From positions 21,016,347 to 21,080,346 of the forward strand of contig OX637337.1 of assembly GCA_951799405.1 (NCBI GenBank): a DNA stretch of 64,000 bases, read 5' to 3'. Positions 11,401-49,689 of the stretch are shown here, in pieces (position 1 is the stretch's first letter; every line of letters begins with the position of its first letter). Origin of the DNA: Agapetus fuscipes. Taxonomy: Eukaryota > Arthropoda > Insecta > Trichoptera > Glossosomatidae. The notes beneath the pieces were generated by a model. The model had not been told where the DNA came from, ran no database searches, and was given only the letters and a program-made list of their open reading frames with translations. A program made the translations under genes and the position numbers.

Positions 11401-12866
11401 TTCGCGATTGCACATGCCGCATGTGGACTTACAACATAAAAACCCAATCTCAAATCAGCATAAGCTCTGCAGCTCTTGTCGACCTTCTCTGAAACAGGGG
11501 TGACATCGGCAAAATGAACCATTCTGTACAAAATGGGTGGTTAACTTCATTTTAGTTGCATTTGTTGAAAGTTTTGACAACCATCATGGTGATTTTTATT
11601 TTAACCTATAAGTAGGGACTAGAATAAAGTGGTGTTATTTTTTGCGAAATTCGCGTTATTTTTTTGGGAAATTCGCGTTATTTTTGATCAAAAACAGGGA
11701 AATTCGCGTTATTTTTTACGACAAACGGGGAGATTCGGTGTAATGTTTAGGGTTGATTTGATCGAAATAAAGGTTTATGTAATTGCAAAACTATAGATTT
11801 TACTAATATTTACAATTTATTATATAAACATGTACCTTCAAAAACAATGAATAAACAACATCTGAATCAATACGAGTTACAACTTACAAAAAACCATTGA
11901 TTGAAAAAAGTATTAATATTTGAATGGCACTCCGAATACCCTGCAATATCCTTTTAAAATATTAAATTTAGTCTCTCTAGATGAGGGTTATCTAATTTTT
12001 TCGAGGTATGTTGGCTTTTATGAAAGCCTCAAGTTGTGCTCTTAATCTAATCCAGCAGCAGCTTCACTCCTTGATGGATTTCCTATTTCATTGATGTCAC
12101 GATTCAAGTCTGTTTGGATGTCCAGGACAGTTCTGCTTATCATTTATTTTTTTAATAAAATAGATTTGTGAATAGGAATGCAATTCACCAACCTACTCTG
12201 CCTGGCCAGAAACAGGTATTAATATCATTAATGAAAAATTCATTACGAGTATTGTTCATTTTAATTAATTATTAATTTATAAGTACTCAATTACATTTGT
12301 TGAACCAGGGTCAAATTTATGGTCAAATGATCCAGGCGGGGATCGAACCCCGCGTCTAGCTTTCTAGCGTGTTTCAACGTTGAAAGATCAGCCCACTTGG
12401 CCCCCTCGGCTATAAAACCGACCTTTTTTTCTGTGCTTTGCACCTTGCAAAGGGTTTTCACAGGAATCTTTTCTTTCCCACAAAATAGTTGCGTTGCAGA
12501 AGCGTCACATAACAACTTTTTCGCACAATTTCTACCAAAAGTACGAAAATTCGCGATATTTGCGTAAAACCTCAAATTTCGCGTTATTCGCGTAAAAACC
12601 TCAAAATTCGCGAATAAATTCGTTTTATCGCGATCGCGAAATTTTCCAGTCCCTACCTATAAGTCGAGAAACAAAAATGTAAGCTAATATAAATTAGGTA
12701 CTTGTGTAGACATCTTGTAATATTTTTTCCCCTCTTACAGTTCCCAAAACCTTGCTGTGCTCCAACAAAGTTGACACCGATATCTGTTCTATACTACTTG
12801 GATGACTCCAACGTCATATTGAAAAAGTACAAGAACATGGTTGTGAAGAGTTGTGGCTGCCACTGA
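5036..12866 (+). CDS. gbb: BMP ligand, glass bottom boat/60A (BMP5-8) type, seven exons
   Basis: Secreted TGF-beta family ligand. In insects gbb signals through type I/II serine kinase receptors and Mad in growth, wing patterning and the neuromuscular junction. The coding exons are 5036-5414, 6705-6894, 8195-8349, 8992-9192, 10107-10186, 10997-11131 and 12741-12866; they total 1266 nt, or 421 residues. ATG 5036 has a good context (CGAAATG), and a hydrophobic signal segment follows at residues 11-26. The prodomain carries [20 protein letters not shown] in exon 4 is the furin cleavage site. The mature domain has [20 protein letters not shown], a PCCAP pair and the terminal SCGCH, giving the seven cysteines of the knot and dimer bond. 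Introns hold many SINE and hAT copies, yet every phase joins in frame. The family call is very secure; orthology to gbb rests on mature-domain similarity. Confidence 0.95.
5478..5750 (-). repeat. LA-tail repeat, diverged
   Basis: An antisense copy of the LINE-A 3' tail (5' end at AATAAGTCAAGGAATTT, right side) with many substitutions and no intact (TTAGA)n end. It lies in gbb intron 1. Confidence 0.7.
5770..5905 (+). repeat. tRNA-headed SINE body fragment (Lys/Asp-like family)
   Basis: Shares GGGGGTCAGGTATGATTTCCCGTTT and the region up to AAGGCTTACTCAG with the better preserved copy at 40788-41010. The head is degenerate. Confidence 0.55.
5938..6220 (+). mobile_element. SINE body, 5'-truncated copy of the 5S/tRNA SINE
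   Basis: From AAATGGAAGGTTGTGGATTC onward this matches 29538-29822 almost base for base, including the poly(A) end. It lacks the 5S part and most of the tRNA-like head. It lies in gbb intron 1. Confidence 0.8.
6419..6682 (+). repeat. LA-tail repeat with (TTAGA)n end beside gbb exon 2
   Basis: A well-preserved copy running from CCTTGACTTATAAG to four TTAGA units. It contains TATCTTTGCAG, a splice-acceptor-like sequence, about 45 bases before the real gbb exon 2 acceptor. Confidence 0.85.
6705..6894 (+). CDS. gbb: gbb exon 2: prodomain
   Basis: The acceptor TTTCCAG at 6704 lies only 22 bases after the end of an LA-tail repeat. The correct frame begins with a split Asn codon and reads the [13 protein letters not shown] prodomain motif. 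The donor is GG|GTGAGT. Confidence 0.93.
7545..7891 (+). mobile_element. 5'-truncated LINE-A 3' UTR with LA-tail
   Basis: Bases 7545-7640 match the LINE-A 3' UTR at 34915-35005 (AAAGTGAAATT, TTTTATGTCCATGTATAT). The full LA-tail and (TTAGA)n end follow. This copy shows that the LA-tail belongs to LINE-A. Confidence 0.85.
8195..8349 (+). CDS. gbb: gbb exon 3: prodomain
   Basis: The acceptor is CCCGCAG. The exon encodes GWLEINIT and [15 protein letters not shown], the usual C-terminal half of the prodomain beta sheet. The donor is CCAG|GTGAGG. Confidence 0.93.
8405..8535 (-). repeat. tRNA-headed SINE body, antisense (Lys/Asp-like family)
   Basis: GAGGGCTGGCTTTATGC through GGTATTTTATTTTGGGTTTGAAAG is the reverse complement of the body of the 40788-41010 element. 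The tRNA-like head is missing. Confidence 0.6.
8565..8630 (+). repeat. L2/CR1-like LINE 3' end fragment
   Basis: GAGGGCTCTTGAGGTGTGATT and the following CAGCGCT correspond to the 3' terminal motif seen at 42412 (reverse strand), 44285 and 24783. Only the last few dozen bases are present. Confidence 0.5.
8715..8960 (-). mobile_element. tRNA-headed SINE, antisense, in gbb intron 3
   Basis: The reverse complement runs from a weak tRNA-like head (GCTAGGTCCTCACCTGGGG region) into the same body as 21255-21510 and 40788-41010. It is diverged, and its left end is about 30 bases before exon 4. Confidence 0.6.
8992..9192 (+). CDS. gbb: gbb exon 4: prodomain end, furin site, mature N-terminus
   Basis: Encodes [11 protein letters not shown], then RKKR cleavage site and a strongly basic mature N-terminus ([10 protein letters not shown]). 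The donor is ACTG|GTATGT. Confidence 0.93.
9788..9836. repeat. Tail-to-tail (TTAGA)n palindrome
   Basis: ATCTAATCTAATC runs directly into six TTAGA-type units in the other direction. No LA-tail body is attached on either side. It looks like the junction of two opposed LINE-A-type tails. Confidence 0.6.
10107..10186 (+). CDS. gbb: gbb exon 5: first knot cysteine
   Basis: A short exon encoding [16 protein letters not shown] with the first conserved cysteine of the mature domain. It ends in phase 0 at GAG|GTAACA. Confidence 0.93.
10455..10672. mobile_element. Possible pogo/Tigger-type MITE
   Basis: CCTGTAATCCGACA at 10504 and the inverted GCCGGATTACAGG at 10648 form imperfect terminal-like repeats. 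GATAATCTGACG resembles pogo-family ends. No target duplication was resolved. Confidence 0.35.
10997..11131 (+). CDS. gbb: gbb exon 6: mature domain
   Basis: 45 codons starting [18 protein letters not shown] and including [13 protein letters not shown] with its conserved glycosylation site. The exon is phase 0 at both ends. Confidence 0.95.
11613..12655. mobile_element. hAT-type non-autonomous transposon with exact 8-bp TSD
   Basis: The ends are TAGGGACTAGAA and its inverse TTTTCCAGTCCCTA. The flanking bases 11605-11612 and 12656-12663 are both CCTATAAG, an exact 8-bp duplication as made by hAT transposases. Subterminal AATTCGCGTTATTTTT-type motifs are repeated at both ends. No transposase frame is visible. 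The element lies in gbb intron 6, inside an LA-tail repeat. Confidence 0.85.
12175..12430 (-). mobile_element. tRNA-Ser/Leu-headed SINE nested in the hAT element
   Basis: On the - strand an A-box-like GGCCAAGTGGGCTGATC and a B-box-like GGGGTTCGATCCCC are followed by ATTTGACCCTGGTTCAACA. The same body is found at 51850-52075. The tRNA fold is degenerate, so this is a SINE head, not a tRNA gene. Confidence 0.65.
12741..12866 (+). CDS. gbb: gbb exon 7: mature C-terminus and stop
   Basis: Begins FPKPCCAP and ends VKSCGCH followed by TGA at 12864. These are the last four cysteines of the knot. Confidence 0.95.
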   Translation, partial: FPKPCCAPTKLTPISVLYYLDDSNVILKKYKNMVVKSCGCH

Positions 12867-13830
12867 TTTCTTTAAACTAGATAGTTGATAGTTTTATCAG
12901 AGAATTGTGTTTCATCATAATGTTATATGAAATTGCCAGTTAAAGAGTTTTAAGATGCTTGTTGTGTCTAACTTTGCTATAAGGTTGTTAAGTTCATTTT
13001 TTATTTGAGTCGTATAGAACCAAACGTGACAATCTAGGATTAATTTGGAAAATGAGATAAATAAATGGAAACACATAGAATTACATTGCTTAGATTGCTG
13101 TTTTTGGTTGGCTACGACTTTGGCCGATCATAAAATTAGCAGATCATTGTGGGACTTACGGTTCATGGAATCTAAATTGCAGAAATATCATTTAAGTACG
13201 GAAAAAATAAATTTACATGGAGTAGTGCATAAGCAATTATTTTTTTCAGAACGGCTCTTTGCTAAGTCAAATCATTCATCTACCCTTACACTTGTCACAA
13301 AAGGTCCGTACAGGCTGATAGCAATTTGGTGTAGCTTGTGAATTGGCACTTTCTATAGCGGGTACCAAGCCCGCAGAGGGCTTGTGAGGTGTTATTCATA
13401 CTAAAGCAGCGCTAACCAAATAAATCATTCTTATGATGCTGCAACTACATAAATAGATATGCCATGAAATCATCTAATTTTATGATCAGTCTGCAAAAGA
13501 TGAAAGATGGACGTAGATTTAATACTCAATCGCTATACTGTGTTTATAATATGAATATGTACACGTATAATAAGTGCCAATGCTTTCTTCCACTAAGTTT
13601 TAACATTTAATCCGAATTTCTTCTTCTTCTTGTGCCTGTTCAGTGAAAATTAGCGATCATCATAGTGATTTGTATCTTCGATAAAGGGATCTTGTGCTTC
13701 TGCCAAACAATTCTCAGGTTCTTCAACCAAGATGTTCTCTTTCAACCTGGAGCTGCTTTTCCCTCAAGTCTTCCCTGAATGATGAGATGTAGGAGTGAAT
13801 CTGTTTTTGTTACTGTATCCTGCGCCATTT
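12867..13830. other. gbb 3' UTR and downstream sequence
   Basis: AT-rich. Bases 13015-13110 carry the repeat also found at 4058 and 53380 (GAACCAAACGTGACAATCTAG). An AATAAA lies at 13060 inside that repeat, and another at 14834. I cannot tell which one ends the gbb transcript. Bases 13374-13420 resemble the L2/CR1-like 3' motif (GAGGGCTTGTGAGGTG). Confidence 0.4.
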
Positions 13831-13834
13831 CACT

Positions 13835-14128
13835 AGGGGGCTGTCCATATAATACGTCATTCGCATTAAGGGGGGGGGGGGTCTGGTCTGCGGATGATGG
13901 CAAATGATGTACGAGTACCAGAAGTGACGTCGATCTTGTAAATACTAATTTCTACAAAATATACAAAATAGTATGCAAGTAATATAACATTATTAATTAT
14001 TAAGCTCATCCATTATTACAGCAAGAGGGGGGGGGGTCATTAGATAATGACTATAGGATGATTGTAAGGGGGGGGGGGGGTCGAAAATCGGCAAAAATCG
14101 ATGACGTAATTTATGGACGGCTCCTAGG
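13835..14128. mobile_element. MITE with G-runs, inserted in a LINE fragment
   Basis: The terminal inverted repeats are GGGGCTGTCCATATAATACG and the inverse of CGTAATTTATGGACGGCTC. Three G-runs of 8-12 lie inside. The flanks read CACTAG on the left and CTAGGGGTGG on the right. The uninterrupted LINE at 30449 (CCCCTAGTGG) shows a single CTAG, so the duplication is TAG or CTAG. Confidence 0.75.
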
Positions 14129-14268
14129 GGTGGCCGGTACCTCCGCAGATGCGTCTCCACTTTTTTCTGTCCTTGCATACCTCCTTCATCTCTTCAACAT
14201 TCATCACTTTCTTCATACATAGGTACTCTTCTCTTATTCTCACTCTGCAGGTTCCATTCTAGAAAGTA
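14129..14268 (-). mobile_element. LINE 3' fragment, antisense
   Basis: The reverse complement matches the 3' end of the LINE copy at 30340-30450 (AAGAAAGTGATGAATGTTGA, GGCCACCCCTAG). The same LINE resumes left of the MITE at about 13800. Confidence 0.7.
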
Positions 14269-14269
14269 A

Positions 14270-15734
14270 AATTTAGTTTATTCTATACAAGATCTGAGAA
14301 ATGGGCTTAGCAAAAATTCCATTGACAAAAAATGTAAAGTCACAATACCAGGTTGTCATGGAAAAAGCAAACTTTTTTTTTTATGGGAAGCCAAGAATGT
14401 TTATCACGTAGCCTCGTGACATCTGTCCGCCGAGAAAATAAAATAATTTAGAATTTTGTGCCAAGGCTATTATTTTGTATGCTTTTCTTATATTTTTTAT
14501 GTAAGTAGGTACTTGTTTTATTTTATATACCATGATATTGTTATGCATAAACTCACTCCTTCCATAATATTAAGGTGCTTAAATTTTAGTTTTGTATCGC
14601 TTTTTGAACAAATTAAGTTTATTTACGTTTGTAATTTTTATAACCTTTTTCAATTACATGACATTCTTTATAGTTTTATTTGAATTATTGATTTACTTTA
14701 CCTATATTATGGATTGTATAAGAGTAATATTTAAAGAGCAATAGAAAGTTAATTTTGAACAAATCTTGTATACTTAAATGTGAAATTTTAAATTGTTTCT
14801 ACCAGTTTCTTCCAGTTTAGTTTTAGTATTATGAATAAACAGTGCCATTTTTCTATGTACCATTTTATTATAAATCAATTATTGTGAAAAACATGTATTT
14901 TTGTATTGAAAATACAATATTGTAAAATGAAAACCTTTTTAATTTATTACACGGTAATCAAATCTGCTGCAGCCCTGCAGGGCTGTATTAACATTTGGAA
15001 GTGGAAAAGTTTCCTTTGTATTTTTCAATGATAACAAAAATTGACACTGCTAGTCGGTTGCCGTCCTCTTGAGATGCGAATAGTAAGAGACATCCATGAA
15101 CCACTTCAAATCCTGGAATCATGAATTTCTTAGGCGACCTCTTGTTTGTCTTCCCAAGATTTTCCCTTCAAAGATGTTGCCAAAAAATGTGCTTTTATAA
15201 TAATAATATTTATAAAATTTTATATAGCGCCGTTTAGTGGCACTAGCCCCCCAAAGGACGCCTAGATGGATACTATACAATACAAAACCCTCCAAGAAAT
15301 TACAAACAATTGTAATAAATGAATGCGTAAAAAGGTTAACACAATTATTAAGTTTTTTTTTGTATCCCTCTGTTATGTACCCCATGGAGGAAATATTAAA
15401 TGGAGGGGCTGTAAATGTTATTAAGTACCAATCAACATGATGCACAGTCTTTGACACCATTGTTTATAATGCTGTCTCGCTCACGACATATGAAATGCTT
15501 TTGTTATTTTCTATGTAAGCAACGTGTCTCTACTCCGTCTTCAATCTATGTACATATCAACATGGAAACCCATGAAATCACTATGGTAACGTGTTTGTTA
15601 CTAGTGTTGTTGAAAGTATGAAAATATCTGATAAATTCTGAATTCAAAAATGTTCCTACCACATTGTGTACGGGATGATTTTCACAAGTATCTATTAACG
15701 CGAGCATGAAGTTACATACTTGAAGAAGCAAGTA
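14270..15734. other. Intergenic, AT-rich
   Basis: No gene is supported. Bases 15215-15450 contain a GCGCCGTTTAGTGGC motif and a weak open frame of unknown origin. An AATAAA at 14834 could serve gbb transcripts. Confidence 0.35.
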
Positions 15735-16055
15735 CCTATATATTTGAACATTACTAGTTCTAGAAATGGGTGTCACTTTCGCAAACAAAATATTTTGACA
15801 AATGAAAAATAGATTTATCAACGTTTTTACATAAAATAGTGATTAATGTGAAATATTATTCCATGTTCTATAACACATTTACTCCCTTTTGTAGGCACGC
15901 TTAGAAAATACCCATTTTGACATTTATATGGATTTTTTTTCCAATTAGGTACCTAACACACCTGTTGACAGTTGGAAGGTTACCGATAGAATGAATTTGG
16001 ATTTTTGTATGATGAGTGGGGTAGCACATTTCTAATTCTCAAAGGATTGATTTAT
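15735..16055 (+). repeat. Dispersed repeat, inverted partner of 1705-2010
   Basis: Shares over 300 bases with the reverse complement of 1705-2010, for example ATTTCTAATTCTCAAAGGAT and ACTAGTTCTAGAAATG. The family is unknown. Confidence 0.7.
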
Positions 16056-16984
16056 GAGCCCATCCAGTTCTATATATCCATGATGTACCCACATACATGT
16101 TATATTCTGTCTCATCCTGTTGTTTGAAAAAAATACTTATTAACATTGGACATACTTCCTGTTACTAGACTTGTTTACATAGGCGAGTTTTATTCACTAG
16201 ATAAACAGTACTTGTGGCTTTATAGATTGATAAGCAGGTAATTCAATAAAAGCTACTTATCTATGACATGGGGTAAATTTGTATCTGTATGCTTTTGCAG
16301 AGCCGTCTGAATGCAGTTCACAAAGTTATTTATACAAATTTGAAAACATGTTTTGTCTTTTACTTGGCATTATCCGTTGAGTGGCGAATGTAACCTTTTT
16401 ATATTTCAAAGCTAAGGGACACAGCCTTACACCAACCCCTTAATCTAGAGCAGGCCTGGCCAACCTAAATTGCACCCCGGGCCGCATTGATGGCCTAAAA
16501 TTTCCTCAAGGGCCACACATACAAACATTTTCCAAAAAAAAAAATCATAAAAAAACGAAACCACAACCTGATGTGAAAAGAAAACACGCATTGAACCAAC
16601 AACAAAAAATGTATTTATGTAGTAAACAACATAAAAAAAATTCAACAATAGAAAAATATTTTAACAATGAAAATTATTAATTAACCCTTAACTAGAGGAA
16701 AAAATTCTTAATTTTTCATTTCAAAACAATATTACAAATAAAACCAATTATCAGGGACTTCTCCTTTCAGTGCAAGATTTGAGATTCTTTTCGCTTACTT
16801 AATTTTTCTAAATCTAGGTATTTCAATATTTGAAGTTACACACCTTAACTGGTTTTCCAGATTTACGTCTGTTATAGACGCCCTATTTTTATTTTTATTA
16901 TATTTCTTTTTTATTTTCATCACACATGACCGCAGGCCGCACGTAAAGGCGCCCCGGGCCGCGGGTTGGCCAGGCCTGATCTAG
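16056..16984. other. Intergenic with an inverted-repeat element remnant
   Basis: Bases 16449-16495 (CAGGCCTGGCCAACC, GGGCCGC) and 16935-16980 (GGGCCGCGGGTTGGCCAGGCCTG) are inverted relative to each other. They enclose about 490 bases of AT-rich sequence, consistent with a small DNA transposon of about 530 bp. No target duplication was resolved. Confidence 0.5.
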
Positions 16985-17232
16985 AGTGAGGGTTTCCCTG
17001 TTCAAGAGGAAATATGTGGAAGATGCACACTGTAAACAAAACTTTCACTTTGCCAATGTCACCCCTGTTGCAAGAAAGGTCGGCAAGAGTTGCAGGGCTT
17101 ATGTTTATTTGAGATTGGGTTTTTATATTGTAAGTCCACATGCGGCATGTTTAAGCATGAACTTATACGTGTCTGCTTGTGAGAATGCATTTAATATGAA
17201 TCTCAAATGTAATATATGTATCTTTGCAACTT
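16985..17232 (+). repeat. LA-tail repeat
   Basis: Runs from about TTTCACTTTGCCAATGTCAC to CTTTGCAACTTAGATTATA. The 5' end is replaced by other sequence. Confidence 0.75.
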
Positions 17233-17299
17233 AGATTATAGGTGCATGATTGCGGTGCTGGTGTGGTGTGTGGTGGCGCATTATCGTGATTTCATCTTT

Positions 17300-17518
17300 T
17301 GTCTTATGGTCTTGTATGAGGCTGACCACCCATAATGTAAGCATTGGTTAACATAATAATGCCAGCCCTATTTCAGGGAAGGGCGGCAGGAGTTGTGAGG
17401 TTTGCTTTATCTTGTAAATACACATGCAGGATGTGTAAGCACGAACTAACACGTGTCTGCACTCTGTTTTAAATATGCACATATAATTTCAATATATCTT
17501 TGCAACTTAGGTTATATA
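17300..17518 (+). repeat. LA-tail repeat, diverged
   Basis: Begins near TTGTATGAGGCTGACC and ends at CTTTGCAACTTAGGTTATA, with internal deletions. Confidence 0.65.
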
Positions 17519-18589
17519 TTAATGTAGCACTTTTTTTTTAATGTTTTTATCTAATCCTATACTGTACTTTAAATAGTAAAAAAAACAATTATTACGAAAT
17601 ACCTACTAACGGATGTACTTACTTACACAAAAGTTGTCCGGCTTCGATTTTCATACTAAATTGATGTATTTTATCTTACCTACTTCTTAGTAAAGTAAGT
17701 AAATACTCATACTGACGAGTAATAGAATAATGGAGAAAAGTGAAGTACCTACCTATGGTGTTGCAAGGAAATGAGTGTTTTGCTGAAAGAAAACTGATTT
17801 TCTCCAGTGTGAATGACTCACTTATAAACAGTCCCAAGTGATAAGCTTGATAGGTACCTACTATAATTTATAAATTGGATTTGATTTCATATTTTTTTAT
17901 TTGCTTTGTTTTTGAAATTGGTATAGGTATAATAATTTGATTTGATTTATGTATTTTGTCCGTGATTGAATTTAATTTGATTTTATTTTTTGTTGGCATT
18001 TAATTTGTTTGATTTTTAGTATATTTTATTATTTGCATGAGCTGATTTTTTTTTACTGTTGATTTTTAAGAGCTTTTGAGGTGATTTGTCAGTTGGCGCA
18101 CAATACGCCGCCAAAGAAAAAAAATGACAAATAAAATACATAAAAAGATAGCATTTAAATTGAAAAGTATTTGTTTGTACCTATGTATGAAAAAATGTTA
18201 ATTATTTGAATTCGTGTTCTAGCTCAAGCTCTAGGCCCTTTTCACAAAAAACGGTTCGGTGCCGGTTCGGAAGTTTAGGAAGCGCGGGAATGTACGAGTG
18301 TGCAAGCTTTCCTCAGTTTGTCTGGCGATCCCAAACATTTCGCGACCGAATCCGGACCGCTTGACTTTTTTCTCGGTGGACAAACGTCACACTTGTATGG
18401 GACTGAGGTCCTTAGCAACCAATAAAACATTTGTCTTATCGCTAGGAGCCCGGCAGTGTGCCGTCACAATTTTTCTATGTCAAGTGCAGACTTCATTGTA
18501 ATTCAACAAAAAATATTATTTTTTCGTTTTTTAGTGCAAGATCAACGCAGATAATTTTATAATTTATTTTATAATATATGTTCGTTTTT

Positions 18590-18875
18590 TTGTGTGAATC
18601 ACACTTAAAGAGCCCTCGGAAAGCTTGGTCGTCGCTATAGAAAGCGCCAAATTCTCAAGCTGTTGTAAGGCTAGCCGCTAGATAGACACCTTGGGTGACC
18701 GGTCTTTGTAAAGGCATATGAATTTTCATTCCAGCGAAGAGCAAATTTTGAAAATTAAGTAATATTCTTTTGTGCTCCGCCGGGAATCGAACTCGGGCGC
18801 TTTGGTTTACAAGTCCGTAGCGTTAACCTCTAGACTACAGACCGATCCATGAATGTTTATGTAGTCTCTATGCTC
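18590..18875 (-). mobile_element. tRNA-headed SINE (GAGCACAAAA family), antisense
   Basis: On the - strand the A-box-like TAGTCTAGAGGTTAACGC and B-box-like GAGTTCGATTCCCGGC are followed by GGAGCACAAAAG and the body shared with the 5S/tRNA SINE. The 3' end carries AGAGCCCTC...GTGTGATTCACAC, the L2/CR1-like LINE tail, so it was probably mobilised by that LINE. Confidence 0.75.
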
Positions 18876-18929
18876 GAAATGTTTTTTTACTGAATTTGTG
18901 ACGTCATTGATACCAGCTGCTAATTTTCG

Positions 18930-19766
18930 AGCTTAATTTTGAGTGGGGGAGTTTTTCGAGTCAGACAGTCGGTGATCTCTGTCTTGGGTGAACTTGTGCC
19001 TGACGGTGTCCTCACTACATCGGTCTACAATTAAAACTGACGGAACTGAAGGAAAAATAAGAGAATCTTTTAGATGGGGTGTGTGATAGAGTGAAAAGTA
19101 CAAATAAAAGAAGTTAAATTAAGTGCAATTGATTATTGTTAAATTTAAGAAAATTTGAAAGAATTTAGTATTTAAAAATGATTACCATTGAGTGAATTTT
19201 TTTTTTAATGTAAATATAACTAAAATATGAGAGGAAAACATAACTATTGAAATAAATTAAACTTGAACATAATTGGAGGAAAAAATAATAAAGATTAAAA
19301 TTAAAAGCAAATACCGGTTGAAATAGCGTGGAAATAAAACAAAAACTTTCATAGGTACTTAAGATTCAAAATTTACAATAGAAAAAATTTCAAATACCAG
19401 AGGAAAAAATATTTTAAGAGTTAAAATAAAGAATAAGACAATTTAAGATTAGAAGACATTAAAATTGTTTAGGTAATATAAAATTTAAAGAATAACAAGC
19501 TGAAATAAAGTAAAAACTAAAATCTATTTGTGATCCTAAATGAAAATAAAGACAATTTAAGAATAAACAGCCTTAAAATTATTTTCGCTCTAAAAGTTGA
19601 AATAAGGAATCTATCATATTTGTTTATTTATCATTTTAGATTTATTCCAATTGCTTCATTGTTTGGTAAAGCAATAAACACTTTCAGACGCTTTGATTCA
19701 AGATTTGGCTAACCTTAATATTAAACAGAAATGTCGGATTTTATACATTAATTTAAATTCTTCAAA
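18930..19766 (+). promoter_or_regulatory. Candidate promoter and 5' UTR of the Methuselah-like gene
   Basis: The 800 bases before ATG 19767 are free of recognised repeats, unlike their surroundings. CAGACAGTCGGTG near 18962 resembles an arthropod initiator. This is a positional inference only. Confidence 0.25.
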
Positions 19767-48261
<28,495 letters not shown>

Positions 48262-48289
48262 TCATCATCATCATTGGAATTATAACGCG

Positions 48290-48415
48290 GTGTGGTTCTT
48301 GGCCTCCTCGAGGAGTTGCCTACACCCATTGAGTTATAATATTGGTGGAGAGGAAACTCGCTTACGGCATTGTAACATGCTATTAGACTAACCTGCCAAC
48401 CACGGAACGGTCAAA
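48290..48415 (+). repeat. Dispersed repeat shared with 36180-36315
   Basis: Starts just after the receptor stop codon. CATTGAGTTATAATATTGGTG and CATGCTATTAGACTAACCTGCC match the other copy. Confidence 0.55.
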
Positions 48416-48967
48416 CTACACAGAATACTTAACAATCATGTGAAATCCTATGTTTTCTTGCATTCTCCACCATATATTAAGTTCTGCACAAAATCTGCAC
48501 AAATTGCGCTCAAAATTTCCGTGCAGTCAAGGCATTGTGGTAATGCAGGAATAAATCTCGCATCCCTACCTCTTGCTTCGTGTGGTGACACTTTGAGTAT
48601 CATTGCTCTTTTTCTAACTAACGAGGAGTTGTGTTGGGTAAGTGGAAATGAATATAGTGTCTAATTGCACCAAACTAGTAGTTAAACTCTCCACTATATT
48701 ATAACTCAATGCATCTAGCTTTCCCTCTCCATCCCCTCTGGTCACAAATGGGTCACAACAAGTCATCAAAATCTAAGAAGTTGACTATTTGTGCAGCTAA
48801 GGGGCGTATGAGAGGCCCTTTACCCAAATTCAACATTCAAGTCTCAGCACGTATACAATGTGGGGTAAAGTGTGTGTCTACGGAAGAAGGTGGTTTGAAA
48901 ATAAACTAAAGCGTCGCGTACTGCATTTAGCATAACCGAAAACTGCACACGTTACACAATTCTGTTC

Positions 48968-49195
48968 TGTAACCTAAGTTGAATAGATATATTAACATTT
49001 AAGATTCTATTAAACACATGCAAACAAATAGGTACCTACGTGTAAGTTCGCCCTAGTACATGCTTCATGTGCAAAATCAAATAAAAACCCAAATCCCAAA
49101 TTTACACTCTGCAACTTTTGCCCATCTTCTCTGAAGCTGAGGAGACATTTTAAAGAATGGGCGATCTGCCTCATACCAACCTATTAGACAAAGAA
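48968..49195 (-). repeat. LA-tail repeat, diverged
   Basis: GTAACCTAAGTTGAATAG to CATACCAACCTATTAGAC, an old antisense copy. Confidence 0.6.
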
Positions 49196-49477
49196 CTGCA
49201 TTTATCCTAACCGTCAACTGTATACGTTTCGCAATGACTTGTTATGTTATATGAAAAATTCCGCGATTATCCGAAATCCTCTTTTATTGAAGTACCCACT
49301 ATGGGTGACGTCACATGGGCGAAATATTTTATTTTTGAGCCAAGTCCATTGGCAAATATAATATATTTCTTTGTTTATCAATGCATGTAACTTAACATGT
49401 AAGTACGACTAATTTATGCATTTTTAAAATTCTTGATGTTGAAGTTGTGTATGTTTGCTTGATAGATTTGTTTGCAG

Positions 49478-49682
49478 GAGGAATGTGTCCCACTCCGAAG
49501 TACTCTTCAAGCGTTGCCATGACTACGAGAGCATATTGAAGAAGTAAAGAAGAACGAGTTTATAAGTATTTTAGTATAAGTGCTTTGATTAGTCGGTTCA
49601 GTATTGTAGATTTAAGTTTGTATTAGATAGCTTTTATTTATTTTGTTGATGTGAATAATAAGAATATTGGCTTTTGAATAAA
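49478..49682 (+). other. Candidate alternative 3' exon with polyadenylation signal
   Basis: TTTGCAG at 49477 precedes a short frame RNVSHSEVLFKRCHDYESIL ending at TAA 49545. This is followed by UTR-like AT-rich sequence and GAATAAAATAATAA (AATAAA at 49677). This frame is phase-compatible with exon 6 of the receptor. Joined to exon 7, another frame gives a 20-residue tail ending at TGA. It could also be an untranslated last exon. Confidence 0.45.
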
Positions 49683-49689
49683 ATAATAA

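Larger units (their letters stand above)
11325..12675 (-). repeat. LA-tail repeat split by a hAT insertion
   Basis: An antisense LA-tail occupies 11325-11540. Its 5' end (CCTATAAGTCGAGAAAC) appears after the hAT element at 12656. About 65 unrelated bases (11540-11604) also interrupt it. Confidence 0.65.

Noticed and set aside
12330..12425. tRNA-Ser/Leu gene on the - strand
   Set aside because: The T-arm is one base out of register and the body matches another SINE copy at 51850-52090.
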